Source: Litchfieldia salsa (lineage in GTDB: Bacteria; Bacillota; Bacilli; Bacillales; Bacillaceae_L). Taken from it: a stretch of 64,000 bases of DNA. The stretch spans positions 558,001-622,000 of the forward strand of contig NZ_FNJU01000001.1 in assembly GCF_900104555.1 (NCBI RefSeq). Reading direction: 5' to 3'. Positions 18,594 to 28,525 of this stretch are shown here, piece after piece. The notes under the pieces are model-generated. The model saw only the letters and a list, made by a program, of their open reading frames with translations, searched no databases and had not been told where the DNA came from. Position numbers and translations under genes: made by a program. How positions within the stretch are numbered: the stretch's first letter is position 1; each line of letters begins with the position of its first letter.

Positions 18594-20162
18594 TTAAAGA
18601 TCATACTTCCGAATCAAGTAAGTCGGTGTACAACTCCAAGCATGACAATAACTGTTAATTAAATGACTACCATATGGTGAGTACTCTTTATTATTTGGGT
18701 TATAAAGTTCCCAAAATGTATCTGCACCATCATTAATCATGCCACCCCAGTAATGTTTTAAAAAGGAGATGGCCTGCTCTTTTTCACCAACCAGTAACAA
18801 CGCTTCGACAAAATGATGATTCATATATGGTGTATTCATGCCGATAGCAGGATTTTCTTCTATAAGTTTATTTAATAATCTCTTACTAGATTCATGGTCT
18901 AGGACTTCTGCTAGCACCATCCAAACTTGGCTTGCCCATGATCGTTGATTTAGATCGCCACTTACAAAAAAGCCCACTTCTTCACTCCATAAATGTTCAA
19001 CAGTTGCTCTTTCAATCTCAACTAGCTTATCTTCAAGAAAGCTAGTTCTGTTATCTTGTAGAATCTCGGCTAATTTAATCACTCTTTTTAACGTATAGAT
19101 TAAGATTGCTTGAGAAGGGGCCTGCTTATTCAATTCCTCATGCCAGTCAATGAAAGACCACCATGTTGGGTCATCTTTAACAATGTTTCGCTCATCCAAT
19201 CTTTCTAATGCCAGTTCCACTTGCCTATACGCTATGGGCCAAAGTTCTTCGAGCGTCTCTTTGTCATCTGCAACCATATAGTAATCGTATAGTGTCGTTG
19301 CAAAGAATAAAGAGTAATCAAACAAATAAGTATCATCTGCAATGATTGATGGTTTCATAAACAAATTGGCTGAGACCCGCCCTTTCTCATCAGGTACACC
19401 AGCAAACAAATATAAACAACGTTTTACAAGATCATTATTTTGGAATGTTTCATAATTAGCCAATGCCTGTAACCGCAAATCACCTAACCATAATCTTCGA
19501 TCTCGTTTAGGTCCATCTTCAAACACATCTTGCATACAGTCTTGAAGCGTTTTAATACTAACCTCATCAATCTTTTTCATCATCTCATCTTTGTGTAACA
19601 AAGTGACGACTTTCGTTTGATCGGCTGAAGTCACTGTCATACAGTGCATATTTTCAAAAGAAACTTTATACTTTGGTGAAGTATCCAAGACATCTATTTT
19701 TAAATATCGGAAGCTATACCTTCTTGGGAGGTTCAACTCTTCTGGTAAAACATCTACATGAAGTACCTCTTCTTGTAACCAAGAACTGCTAATCCAACCA
19801 TTATATTCTGAAAAAGGCTCAGACACCTCTACAGGCATTTCCCCAAACGTAAACTTAACATGTAATGGTGCATCTGGAGGGCTTCCAACTGGAACAATTC
19901 GCATTGAAAGGTAGCCAACAAGATGCTCACCAAAATCAACAATAACTGAATCACCTTTCCCAAGAGCATGATTCTTTAACGATTGAATGGCTTCAACCTT
20001 TTCAGCTTTCCAACCATGTATATAATCTTGGTCTTTCTTTGTCTCCACAATCCCGATTGGCTCCACCTTTTCTTCTAAAAGAGGAGTCAATAAATCGTTA
20101 GCCTTATCAATAAAGGGTTGATAAACGTTAATTACCCTGTTTTCAACTTTCTGTATATGCAT
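18594..20162 (-). CDS. Short GH78-like alpha-L-rhamnosidase-related protein, cytoplasmic
   Basis: This protein of about 522 aa lacks a signal peptide and corresponds to the catalytic (alpha/alpha)6 barrel of GH78 plus a shortened front beta-sandwich (VDFGEHLVGYLSMRI). It is about half the usual family length. The motif DGPKRDRRLWLGD aligns with the DCP..E.. catalytic-site motif of GH78, but Gly replaces the Cys and Asp replaces the first Glu. A WELYN segment and a HAWSCTPTYLI segment near the C-terminus match the region of the second catalytic Glu. I chose the ATG at 20162 because GGGAGG lies 7-8 bp before it. It starts about 25 bp after the larger GH78 gene and is probably co-transcribed. 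Activity on rhamnosides is likely but unproven. Confidence 0.75.
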   Translation of the reverse strand: MHIQKVENRVINVYQPFIDKANDLLTPLLEEKVEPIGIVETKKDQDYIHGWKAEKVEAIQSLKNHALGKGDSVIVDFGEHLVGYLSMRIVPVGSPPDAPLHVKFTFGEMPVEVSEPFSEYNGWISSSWLQEEVLHVDVLPEELNLPRRYSFRYLKIDVLDTSPKYKVSFENMHCMTVTSADQTKVVTLLHKDEMMKKIDEVSIKTLQDCMQDVFEDGPKRDRRLWLGDLRLQALANYETFQNNDLVKRCLYLFAGVPDEKGRVSANLFMKPSIIADDTYLFDYSLFFATTLYDYYMVADDKETLEELWPIAYRQVELALERLDERNIVKDDPTWWSFIDWHEELNKQAPSQAILIYTLKRVIKLAEILQDNRTSFLEDKLVEIERATVEHLWSEEVGFFVSGDLNQRSWASQVWMVLAEVLDHESSKRLLNKLIEENPAIGMNTPYMNHHFVEALLLVGEKEQAISFLKHYWGGMINDGADTFWELYNPNNKEYSPYGSHLINSYCHAWSCTPTYLIRKYDL

Positions 20163-20187
20163 GAGATTTCCTCCCAATGTGATTGAA

Positions 20188-23109
20188 TTATAAAACAGTT
20201 AATTCCGCTGACGTAACATCATTCAGTTCCCTTACAAGCTCATCTAGTTGATCATGTTGAATTTTTGCTTTCCCTGCTGCAGCCAATTCTTTTAGTGTTA
20301 ATACTTTCAAATTCGCTGTAGGATTAGGCTTTGAGATACCTGGTGCGTACTTCTCGATAATAGCCTTTGTTTCTTCATTTTCTAATAAGTCTATAAGTCT
20401 AGTATCAATTGTATAAACCTTTTTAAGTCCTTTATAATTCGGATACACAAAACGGTATAATCCTGAACCAATTTCGACTACAACATAGCTATTTTCCTGA
20501 GTTACTGACATAATACCTTGTGAATCGCTAATGATTATTCCTGATTCTTTTACATCATCTTTAATGGCATTGGGAAGCATCACTTCCGCTGTTGTGTTGG
20601 GTGGAACTTGGACGAGAAGTTGAATGTCATCCTCTGTTGTTTTCCAAGATGATTCAATTTTTCCATACATTGAAGCGAATGCTGCTCTTACATGCGTAAT
20701 CTCTCTTCCGCCTATTCTAGGTTTGATTTTTATCTTTTTATACGCTGGTAACCTTTCGTCCACATCGATACCTGCTAGAACTCGATACATCCAATCCCCA
20801 ATCGCCCCATATGCATAATGGTTAAAGGAGTTCATATCATCACTCCAAAAGCTCCCATCAGGCTTAATACTGTCCCAATGCTCCCAAATGGTTGTCGCAC
20901 CTTTTGTAATTGAGTACAGCCATGAAGGGTACGTATCTTGTAACAGTAATTTAACGGCTGTTTCATGATAACCATTGTTGGATAATGCAAAGCAAAGGTA
21001 AGGTGTCCCTACAAATCCTGTTGTAAGATGATAATCATTTTCTATCACATGCTCATTTAGTTCAAACGCCGCTCGTTCGCGTACCTTCCCTTCTACCAAA
21101 TCAAACACAAGGGCAAGAACATAGGCTGTCTGAGTTTGTGAGGATAGCCTTCCGTTTGCTGTTACAAATTCGAGATTGAAATGCTGGATAATTCCTGCAA
21201 AAAGCTCACTATATTTGCGTACATCCTCTGCTTTCCCTAGAACGACCGCTGTTTCTCTCAGTAACCTTGTTGAATATGCATAAAATGCCGTGCTAATTAA
21301 GTCACGTGCAGTAGCCCCAATATAGCTGTTTTCTTTTGCATCCAATCCAAGCCAGTCACCAAGCTGAAAACCGGTATTCCAGAGAAATTCATTCTTACCT
21401 TGGCGTCTAATATATTCAACCCAATTTTTCATACTTTCATATTGTTCAGCTAATAATCGTTTGTCACCATTAACTAAATAGACAGTCCAAGGACAAATAA
21501 CAGCTGCATCACCCCAGGCTGTGGAAGAAGATTCACCATCTGGTAAAACATCCGGGATCACAAACGGAACTCCGCCATCTTCGAATTGATCAGCCTTTAA
21601 GTCTCGGAGCCACTTCGTAAAAAAGGGTCCGCCTTGATAGTTAAACAACGCTGTCCGGATGAAAACTTGGGCATCTCCAGTCCATCCTAATCGTTCATCA
21701 CGTTGTGGGCAATCTGTCGGTACATCTAAAAAATTCCCTCTTTGTCCCCAAACAATATTTTGCTGAAGCTGATTAACAAGTGGATTGGACGTCTCAAACT
21801 CACCTGTACGCTCCATATCAGTATGAATCACTTCTCCTACAAAATTCTCAATCGGAAACTTGCCATTTTCTAAAGGATATCCTTCCACTTTCACATAGCG
21901 AAAGCCTTGGAACGTGAAGAAGGGTGCATATTCTTCGACCCCTTCACCTTTTGCAATGTACTCAACTGTTTGTCTAGCACTTCTTAAGTTGCCAAAGTAA
22001 ATATTTCCGTTCTTATCTAACACCTCAGCATGCTTTAACACAATTTTTGTACCCGCTAGTGCTTCTACTTTTAACCGAATTCTTCCGACCATATTTTGTC
22101 CCATATCGATGACTGTATCACCCGCTGGTGTTGTGAATACTGATTGTGGTTTAAGTGTTTCAGTTACACGTGTCGGGTCGTTCTCTTGTGCAACGAAGTT
22201 CGTCGGGAAACCGGTAGAGACAACGGTACCTTTCCAATCGGAATCATTAAATCCAAGTTGGTCCCAACCGCTTTGTTCTATTCGTGCATCATATGTTTCA
22301 CCGTGATACAGCTCTGAGTAAAGAATAGGACCTGTTGACGCATTCCAAGTCTCGTCTGTTAGAATCCTTTCTTCTGTTCCGTCTTGATAGCGAACGTGCA
22401 AATGAAGTGTTACACCACGCATGTTACCATAAATGTTCCTTTTGTCTTCCCATGTAAGATCACCTTTGTACCAGCCATTTGCCAACATGACACCAATGAC
22501 ATTACCAGCTTCATTTAGCTGTGATGTTACATCATAGGTTTGATACTGGATTCTCTTATCGTAACTAGTCCATCCAGGAGCAAGTAAATCTTCTCCAACT
22601 TTTTCACCGTTTAATCTTAATTCATATATCCCTACACCTGTCGCATAGATGCGAGCTGAAGCAATTTCATTCTTTAAAGAAAATTCTTTTCTCAGCAGAA
22701 AAACCGGAGCTGACATTGGATCAATCTCATCTGGATTTGGTGTAATCCACTGAGCCCTCCACTCACCTTTATCAATGAAGGCTGTTTCCCACCAAGCAAC
22801 ATCGCTCCATTCGGATTCATGACCATCTTGATTCCAGATTTTCACACGGTAATAATACCTTGTTTGTGACTCAAGTTCTGGACCTCTGTATTCGATATGT
22901 AACGATTGATCAGATTCGCAGTAGCCGGTATCCCAAAGTGGATTTTCAAAGTCAATCTCCTTAAGTGAAACTTGATATTGATAAGCCCTTTGCATCGTTC
23001 CACGTTTAGTTGATTCGATTTGCCAACTAATACGAGGATTTTCCACATCAATACCAAGTGGTTTCGTTTTATATTCACATGTAACATTGACTACTTTTAG
23101 ATTGTGCAT
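20188..23109 (-). CDS. Cytoplasmic alpha-L-rhamnosidase, GH78, with C-terminal extension
   Basis: This 973-aa enzyme has no signal peptide, so it should hydrolyse rhamnosides after uptake. Domains in order are an N-terminal FnIII-like GH78 domain (1-110), Bac_rhamnosid_N (about 130-310, with YATGVGIYELRLNG), a bridging sandwich (about 320-430), the catalytic barrel (about 440-800) and a C-terminal sandwich (about 800-893). The motif DCPQRDERLGWTGD starts at D466 with E472 and D479, and the second catalytic Glu is E743 in TIWEHW. Residues 895-973 form a helical tail (ENEETKAIIEK, LKELAAAGKA) not seen in the secreted paralogue at 5114. It is the first gene of a two-gene operon with the short GH78-like gene. 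Confidence 0.92.
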   Translation of the reverse strand: MHNLKVVNVTCEYKTKPLGIDVENPRISWQIESTKRGTMQRAYQYQVSLKEIDFENPLWDTGYCESDQSLHIEYRGPELESQTRYYYRVKIWNQDGHESEWSDVAWWETAFIDKGEWRAQWITPNPDEIDPMSAPVFLLRKEFSLKNEIASARIYATGVGIYELRLNGEKVGEDLLAPGWTSYDKRIQYQTYDVTSQLNEAGNVIGVMLANGWYKGDLTWEDKRNIYGNMRGVTLHLHVRYQDGTEERILTDETWNASTGPILYSELYHGETYDARIEQSGWDQLGFNDSDWKGTVVSTGFPTNFVAQENDPTRVTETLKPQSVFTTPAGDTVIDMGQNMVGRIRLKVEALAGTKIVLKHAEVLDKNGNIYFGNLRSARQTVEYIAKGEGVEEYAPFFTFQGFRYVKVEGYPLENGKFPIENFVGEVIHTDMERTGEFETSNPLVNQLQQNIVWGQRGNFLDVPTDCPQRDERLGWTGDAQVFIRTALFNYQGGPFFTKWLRDLKADQFEDGGVPFVIPDVLPDGESSSTAWGDAAVICPWTVYLVNGDKRLLAEQYESMKNWVEYIRRQGKNEFLWNTGFQLGDWLGLDAKENSYIGATARDLISTAFYAYSTRLLRETAVVLGKAEDVRKYSELFAGIIQHFNLEFVTANGRLSSQTQTAYVLALVFDLVEGKVRERAAFELNEHVIENDYHLTTGFVGTPYLCFALSNNGYHETAVKLLLQDTYPSWLYSITKGATTIWEHWDSIKPDGSFWSDDMNSFNHYAYGAIGDWMYRVLAGIDVDERLPAYKKIKIKPRIGGREITHVRAAFASMYGKIESSWKTTEDDIQLLVQVPPNTTAEVMLPNAIKDDVKESGIIISDSQGIMSVTQENSYVVVEIGSGLYRFVYPNYKGLKKVYTIDTRLIDLLENEETKAIIEKYAPGISKPNPTANLKVLTLKELAAAGKAKIQHDQLDELVRELNDVTSAELTVL

Positions 23110-23235
23110 TTGTCATCTTTCCCTTCGTAAAAGATTATGATGATCGACTAGTAGCAAGCTTTTCTGGTAATAACTTAGGTTTGTGAGTTTCATACAGAGT
23201 AAGAAACCTATTCGCCGGATGCCGTGAAACGTCTG

Positions 23236-23725
23236 AGAGCCTCCTATCAGAGACCTTTGGACAGCTTCTTCGGTTGATATCGTCATTGACACCTCTCATC
23301 AGAGACCTTTGGACAGCTTCTTCGATTGATATGGTCATTGACACCTCTAATCAGAGACCTTTAGACCACTTCTGCTCGTCACATGGTCATTGACACCTCT
23401 TATCAGAGACCTTTGGACAGCTTCTTCGATTGATATGGTCATTGACACCTCTCATCAGAGACCTTTAGACCACTTCTGCTCGTCACATGGTCATTGACAC
23501 CTCTCATCAGAGACCTTTAGACCGCCTTTGCTCGTCATACCGTCATTGAGACCTCTCATCAACGACCTGCAAACTGATTCTGCTCGTCATATGGTCATTG
23601 AGTCCTCTCATCAGACCTTTGGACAGCTTCTTCGATTGATATCGTCATGACACCTCTCATCAACGACCTGCAAACCGATTCTGCTCGTCATAACGTCATT
23701 GAGTCCTCTCCTCAACGACCTATCC
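23236..23725. repeat. Tandem array of 52-bp units, about 9.5 copies
   Basis: Units start at 23236, 23288, 23340, 23392, 23444, 23496, 23548, 23600, 23649 and 23701; all steps are 52 bp except one of 49. The unit begins GACACCTCTCATCAGAGACC and ends in TGGTCATT or CGTCATT. The middle occurs in three versions (GGACAGCTTCTTCGATTGAT, AGACCACTTCTGCTCGTCAC, and GCAAACTGATTCTGCTCGTC), arranged as a mosaic. It fills most of the gap 23110-23736 between two GH78 genes. The remaining 126 bp (23110-23235) should hold the promoter of the downstream operon, but no hexamers stand out. Short frames through the array are not genes. Confidence 0.92.
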
Positions 23726-23736
23726 TGTCCCCCCAC

Positions 23737-26607
23737 CTAATTAGCCGTAATCAAAAACATATTATTTGTATCTGAAACAAATTCTTTCCCGTTCACTTTC
23801 ACTCTAGTGTTTTTGCTCGTCTCTATTTCAACTTCCACTTCATCTGGCAGGGTAATCTGCAAATCTATATAGTCCCCTAGATCTTTGCAATAGATATCAA
23901 TTTTGCCTTGTGGAATCGGCACTGAGCCTTTGATCCACTTTAGTCCATTTAAATTTGGAGAAATGCTCACTTTTTTAAATCCTGGTTCTAATGGCTTTAC
24001 ACCTAAAAATAGAACACCAAAGACATAGGTTGGAGCAGCTGACCATGCGTGACAGTGACTGCGACTAAAGTCTCCTTCAATTAATTCCCAGCCTTCCCAA
24101 CAGGTGGTCGCGTCATGTTCTAGCATATACCCATAAATATCTCGGATATTATCTAACACCATTTCGTTTTTCCCTACATTCATTAATGCTTGATAATAGA
24201 AAAACAATACAAACGGACTTTTTATATGAACGAAATCTTCCGGAGGGTTTACAATATAATCCTCAACTATTCCTCTCCGTTCTCCTTCTGCACAATCTGT
24301 TAAATAGACCACTAGATTGGTTTGGATACTATGTACATTTGAAAGGGCTCCATCCTCATGGATACTATCTATATACACTTTTTCTGTATCATCCCATAGG
24401 TGCATATTTATCGCCTGTTTCAACTCATCTGCCATTAATAAGAATTCCTTTTCATCTTCAACTTCACCTAAGACTGAAGATAAATAAGCTGTTTGCCTTA
24501 ATGCATCAACAAGAAGAGCATTTTGATGGGTTACGATCGTATGATTAGTATCCATTGGCGCCCAATCTAACATGTTCCAAGCCGAGATTTCTATTAACCC
24601 ATCTTTGTTCAAAAAACCTTTGAAACGCTCTATCGTTAGCTTGAGCTCCGGATAGACCTCCTCAATAAACTCTTGGTCTGCAGTGTAACGATAATATTCT
24701 CTACATGACATCACCCATAAAATCGACCAGGCCGTTAAAACATTTTGCCAACCACTTGGCACGTGTGATTCTGGTAATGGCGAACGATATACTGATTTAG
24801 AGATCAATCTTAAGCATCTCTTAACTAAATCATAATTCCCAAAAGCATAGTAATTCATTAACGAAATATTATAAGAATCACCTGTCCAAAGAGCCTGTTC
24901 ATATGCAGGACAATCGATGATGGTATCTTGTGCACACATACGAATCGTGTGTTTTGAGATATCCCAAATTTTATTTAATAAATAATCAGAACTGCTAAAT
25001 CCTCCTACATTCCCTGTTGGAAAAGTAGTTACATTTACTTTCACACTATGGATTTTGCATGGTGCATTCAAGTTTCGAATCGTAAGCATCATAAAGCGAA
25101 ATCCTCTTGGAATAAAGGATCGATACACCTGGCGACCTTCCTTTGCTACATACCTTAACGAATTGTTTAATGAAAATGTATGTTCAATTCGTCCATCTTG
25201 ATGGATGCTTTCAAATAAAAAGAAGTCAAAGACAGTTCCTTTAGAAGCCTCAACTTCAAATTCGATGTGCCCCAAGTATTCCTTACCAAAATCGATTAAA
25301 TATTCTGTATCCCCATTTTCCATAGGCTCAACATATGTAAAGCTTTGGTTTGGTAAAACCATATTTTGATGTTGGAATGGTAAAGAATGCGTTTTAATGT
25401 CTTTTTTAAACATAGAAAGTAGAGCGACATGATCTGTACATACATGCTCGTTTGGAATCTCTTTCGCCCACTTTTTGAAAGATTCTAACTCACTTAAAGA
25501 CTTCACATCTTTCATTTGGACATATTCTTCATCTAACGGAATCGATTTTTCAACAGGGTATCCTATCTGAAGTTGTGTTGTACGATAAAACGGACCCATT
25601 GCTATGAATCTAGCGTTCGATTGACTAAAAGGGGCTTTCACAGTTATCTTTTCAGGAAGATCAAACGCTAAATGAATAATCGGTTCGTGAAAAAAACCTC
25701 CTACATCAACGATTAATAAATTGCTACCCTTTTGAAGCTTTATGTTTTCATATTTTCCATTTTTCGTTTTATATTCTTTTCCATTCACACTGAATTCCCA
25801 TTTCGCTTCTGCATGTGGATCAAAGGTTAACGTCATGACCCCTTCTTGCGCATCTTCGCTATGAATTTCAGTCACTACATAACCTTGCATGATTTTACCT
25901 GAATTATTATCATATTCATCTGGGAAAAAGGTCGGTTTTAAATCAATTGAAAAGTGCTGTGGAATCGGAGTTACTTCTTTTAGAGAACGAACATTTTTCG
26001 GGTATGTGACTTCATCTGTTAAATGAGGGATATCTCTTGGGATTAATTTTTTCCAAGGTTCCATCCCACAAGAACCAATGACGATAGCTTGATCCCAGAA
26101 CGAATCATCAAACACAAGTTGTGTCCACTCCTCTGAAAATAAGCGAGCATCATAAATTTCCGACCATGATAAACAATTAGACATTTTAACGGTTTCTTTT
26201 ATAAAGCCATCATGATTAGCCGTTTTCCATTTTTCGTCTGTGATCAATTGATGGGCTACTTGACCTCTCTCATAGAAATCTAATTGTGCAATTAATCCTC
26301 CGCGTCCTTCGATATAATGCATCGTACTCATCCCATAATGATTGACTAGAACTGAGATTACGTTGTTACCTTTATTTAAATTAGTTAATTCATATTGATC
26401 ATAATGCCATTCAGACTGCCAACCTCGGACTGGTCCTGAACCGATCAATTCTCCATTCAAGTAAAGGGTATATTTCGTATCTGCGGAAATCGAGATTGTT
26501 ACAGATTCATAATCTGATGGGGTGGTGAATGTTCTTCTAAAACAAGACCATTGATTTCTTGGATGTTCACCACTATTGTCCCAAATCCATTTTGATTTCC
26601 ATTCCAT
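23737..26607 (-). CDS. Cytoplasmic GH78 alpha-L-rhamnosidase, RhaB (Bacillus sp. GL1) type
   Basis: This 956-aa enzyme lacks a signal peptide. Its N-terminus (KWIWDNSGEHPRNQW and the DTKYTLYLNGE, GPVRGW segments) and its exact length recall RhaB of Bacillus sp. GL1, a structurally solved GH78 enzyme of gellan breakdown. From memory, the GL1 residues D567, E572, D579 and E841 bind and cleave rhamnose; here D565, E570 and D577 in DCPAYEQALWTGD, and E838 in CWEGW, stand at the same spacing. The C-terminus holds the beta-sandwich expected after the barrel. It is the last gene of the CUT1 transporter operon, after an 8-bp hairpin, so it should remove rhamnose from oligosaccharides imported by that transporter. 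Confidence 0.9.
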   Translation of the reverse strand: MEWKSKWIWDNSGEHPRNQWSCFRRTFTTPSDYESVTISISADTKYTLYLNGELIGSGPVRGWQSEWHYDQYELTNLNKGNNVISVLVNHYGMSTMHYIEGRGGLIAQLDFYERGQVAHQLITDEKWKTANHDGFIKETVKMSNCLSWSEIYDARLFSEEWTQLVFDDSFWDQAIVIGSCGMEPWKKLIPRDIPHLTDEVTYPKNVRSLKEVTPIPQHFSIDLKPTFFPDEYDNNSGKIMQGYVVTEIHSEDAQEGVMTLTFDPHAEAKWEFSVNGKEYKTKNGKYENIKLQKGSNLLIVDVGGFFHEPIIHLAFDLPEKITVKAPFSQSNARFIAMGPFYRTTQLQIGYPVEKSIPLDEEYVQMKDVKSLSELESFKKWAKEIPNEHVCTDHVALLSMFKKDIKTHSLPFQHQNMVLPNQSFTYVEPMENGDTEYLIDFGKEYLGHIEFEVEASKGTVFDFFLFESIHQDGRIEHTFSLNNSLRYVAKEGRQVYRSFIPRGFRFMMLTIRNLNAPCKIHSVKVNVTTFPTGNVGGFSSSDYLLNKIWDISKHTIRMCAQDTIIDCPAYEQALWTGDSYNISLMNYYAFGNYDLVKRCLRLISKSVYRSPLPESHVPSGWQNVLTAWSILWVMSCREYYRYTADQEFIEEVYPELKLTIERFKGFLNKDGLIEISAWNMLDWAPMDTNHTIVTHQNALLVDALRQTAYLSSVLGEVEDEKEFLLMADELKQAINMHLWDDTEKVYIDSIHEDGALSNVHSIQTNLVVYLTDCAEGERRGIVEDYIVNPPEDFVHIKSPFVLFFYYQALMNVGKNEMVLDNIRDIYGYMLEHDATTCWEGWELIEGDFSRSHCHAWSAAPTYVFGVLFLGVKPLEPGFKKVSISPNLNGLKWIKGSVPIPQGKIDIYCKDLGDYIDLQITLPDEVEVEIETSKNTRVKVNGKEFVSDTNNMFLITAN

Positions 26608-26627
26608 ATAGACTCCTCCATTAATTA

Positions 26628-26666
26628 AGACCCGAACCTTCAGTCACAACTGCAATTCTCGGGTCT
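26628..26666 (-). terminator. Hairpin between the CUT1 permease gene and the GH78 gene
   Basis: An 8-bp perfect stem (26628-26635 with 26659-26666) with a weak T tract on the minus strand. It may act as a leaky terminator that lowers GH78 expression relative to the transporter. Confidence 0.5.
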
Positions 26667-26691
26667 CCATTTTAATTTTTTTTAACCTCTT

Positions 26692-27576
26692 CTATTTCAC
26701 AGAACCAGCTGTCATCCCTGCTACAATTTGCTTATTAAAAATCAGGAATAAAATCAGTGGTGGAATAGAGATTAATAGAACGTTAGTGAAGAGTAGATTC
26801 CATTGTGTAATGTACATACTCATAAAGTTATAAAGTGTTAACTGTAAAGTAGCATTATCTCCACCTGGGAAGAAATACAACGGGTTCACAAAGTCATTGT
26901 AGATGTTAACTGCAGTTAATACGATAACTGTCGCCGATACTGGTTTTAACAGCGGTAAAATGATATTGAGGAATAAGCGGAATTTTCCACACCCATCAAT
27001 TAATGCAGCTTCATCAAGAGATTTCGGAATCGTTACCATAAACCCTCGATACAATAAAATCGTAAACGGCAAATTAAGAGCCACTTCTACAAGGACAATA
27101 CCTGGCATCGTTTTGAAAAGTCCGATTTCTTGTAACACCCAAATGGTTGGAACAACGGCTGGAGGTACAATTAGACCCGCTAGAATAAGAAAGTTAAAGA
27201 ATGGCGTCCACTTTGATACTCTACGCTGTAGAATATAACCTGCAGCAGCACCAAAGAGGATTAAGAGAACCATAGAAAACCCTGTAATCATAATGCTGTT
27301 AAAAAAGGCAGTCATTAGCATACCATCTCTCGCGGCTATTACCTCTTTCAAGTTATCAATCAGATGAATCGTACTTGGCCAATCCATATTTAACAAGGAA
27401 GATTCTTGTCTATCCTTAAGCGAGTTTACAATGACAAAATAAAATGGAATACCAAAGATCACAAGTGTTGCAAGAACAGCAAACGTTTCAACAAAAAATT
27501 TCACAATCTTTTTGCGTGTCTTCACATAGCTTTTCTCAGTGGTTATAGGCTTTGTATTTACGTTAACCTGGCTCAT
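26692..27576 (-). CDS. CUT1 oligosaccharide ABC transporter permease, MalG type
   Basis: This 294-aa membrane protein has six hydrophobic segments and the EAA loop EAALIDGCGKFRLFLNIILPLLKP (about 190-213), the site where the ATPase docks. The N-terminal 25 residues are cytoplasmic. Its start codon overlaps the stop of the MalF-type gene by one base (TAATG), so translation is coupled. No ATPase is encoded in the operon; a shared MsmX-type ATPase from elsewhere is expected, as for other Bacillus CUT1 systems. The substrate is inferred to be a rhamnose-containing oligosaccharide from the adjoining GH78 gene. Confidence 0.92.
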   Translation of the reverse strand: MSQVNVNTKPITTEKSYVKTRKKIVKFFVETFAVLATLVIFGIPFYFVIVNSLKDRQESSLLNMDWPSTIHLIDNLKEVIAARDGMLMTAFFNSIMITGFSMVLLILFGAAAGYILQRRVSKWTPFFNFLILAGLIVPPAVVPTIWVLQEIGLFKTMPGIVLVEVALNLPFTILLYRGFMVTIPKSLDEAALIDGCGKFRLFLNIILPLLKPVSATVIVLTAVNIYNDFVNPLYFFPGGDNATLQLTLYNFMSMYITQWNLLFTNVLLISIPPLILFLIFNKQIVAGMTAGSVK

Positions 27577-28442
27577 TACAAATCTACCTCTTTTCTATTG
27601 AGATAAGCATATAGTGGGAATGCTAGTGCAGAAACGAGTACAAATAATATAACGTTACCAGCTGTAGAAAGACCATAGAAACCAGCTTGGTACTGCTTAT
27701 AAATGATCGAAGCAATCAAGTCTGTCGTAAAACCTGGCCCACCTTTTGTCATTGCCCAAATTAAATCGAAGGTACGCAAACCTCCAATAAATGAAAGAAT
27801 GATTACAGTATTCATTGCTGGGCGGCTAAGTGGCAGAATGATACTTTTAAATTTATGCCATGCATTTCCACCATCAATCATTAGTGCCTCATAATAATCT
27901 TGCGGAATGGACATGATCCCCGCAATAAAGATAACAGTTGCGATCCCAACACCTTTCCAAACATCAACAAATGCTACTGACAAAAGAGCAATACGTGTAT
28001 CTCCTAACCAGTCAGGACCAATAATACCAAGTGCATTAAGAGTCACATTAATAATTCCTTGAGAAGGATGCATCATCATTGTGAATGCAATACCAACAGC
28101 AATCGTACTTAATAGTGTTGGAAAGAAGATCATTGAACGAATAAAACCAACTGTCCTTAACTTTGTACTTAAAAAGATCCCAAGTAATAGACCAATAACG
28201 ACCTTCAATGTACATGTGACAAATGCATAAATGATCGTGTTTTTAAATCCTATATTTAAAGAAGGTTCTGTTAAAAACGTTCTAAAGTTTTCAAACCCGA
28301 TAAACTCCCAGTCAGTTAGTGTCCACCATGTCATACTGAAAAAGAGAGACATTATTGTTGGTAACAAAAAGAAAACAAAATAAACGATTCCAGCAGGTAG
28401 TAGAAAATAATATGAATACGTTCTTTTCGTAAATGTATTCAC
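27576..28442 (-). CDS. CUT1 oligosaccharide ABC transporter permease, MalF type
   Basis: This 288-aa protein has six membrane segments, starting at FLLPAGIVYFVFFLLPTIMS, and the EAA loop YEALMIDGGNAWHKFKSIILP (about 185-205). It pairs with the MalG-type permease encoded immediately after it. The gene lies between a hairpin that follows the binding-protein gene and the overlapping MalG gene, which is the standard order for CUT1 operons. Confidence 0.92.
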   Translation of the reverse strand: MNTFTKRTYSYYFLLPAGIVYFVFFLLPTIMSLFFSMTWWTLTDWEFIGFENFRTFLTEPSLNIGFKNTIIYAFVTCTLKVVIGLLLGIFLSTKLRTVGFIRSMIFFPTLLSTIAVGIAFTMMMHPSQGIINVTLNALGIIGPDWLGDTRIALLSVAFVDVWKGVGIATVIFIAGIMSIPQDYYEALMIDGGNAWHKFKSIILPLSRPAMNTVIILSFIGGLRTFDLIWAMTKGGPGFTTDLIASIIYKQYQAGFYGLSTAGNVILFVLVSALAFPLYAYLNRKEVDL

Positions 28443-28474
28443 CCTGGTGCACCTCTTTCCTGTCTTATTATAAA

Positions 28475-28506
28475 TTTGACCCTGCTAGAAACTAGGCAGG
28501 GTCAAA
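28475..28506 (-). terminator. Hairpin between the CUT1 binding-protein and permease genes
   Basis: An 11-bp perfect stem (28475-28485 with 28496-28506) with a weak T tract on the minus strand. It probably stabilises the upstream message or attenuates readthrough, giving more binding protein than permease. Confidence 0.65.
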
Positions 28507-28525
28507 TTAAGATCATTAATTATTT

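Noticed and set aside
23135-23344. 69-aa minus-strand frame
   Set aside because: It runs into the 52-bp repeat array and has no features of a gene.
23236-23725. CRISPR array
   Set aside because: Units are contiguous and similar over their full length; there are no short constant repeats separated by unique spacers and no cas genes.
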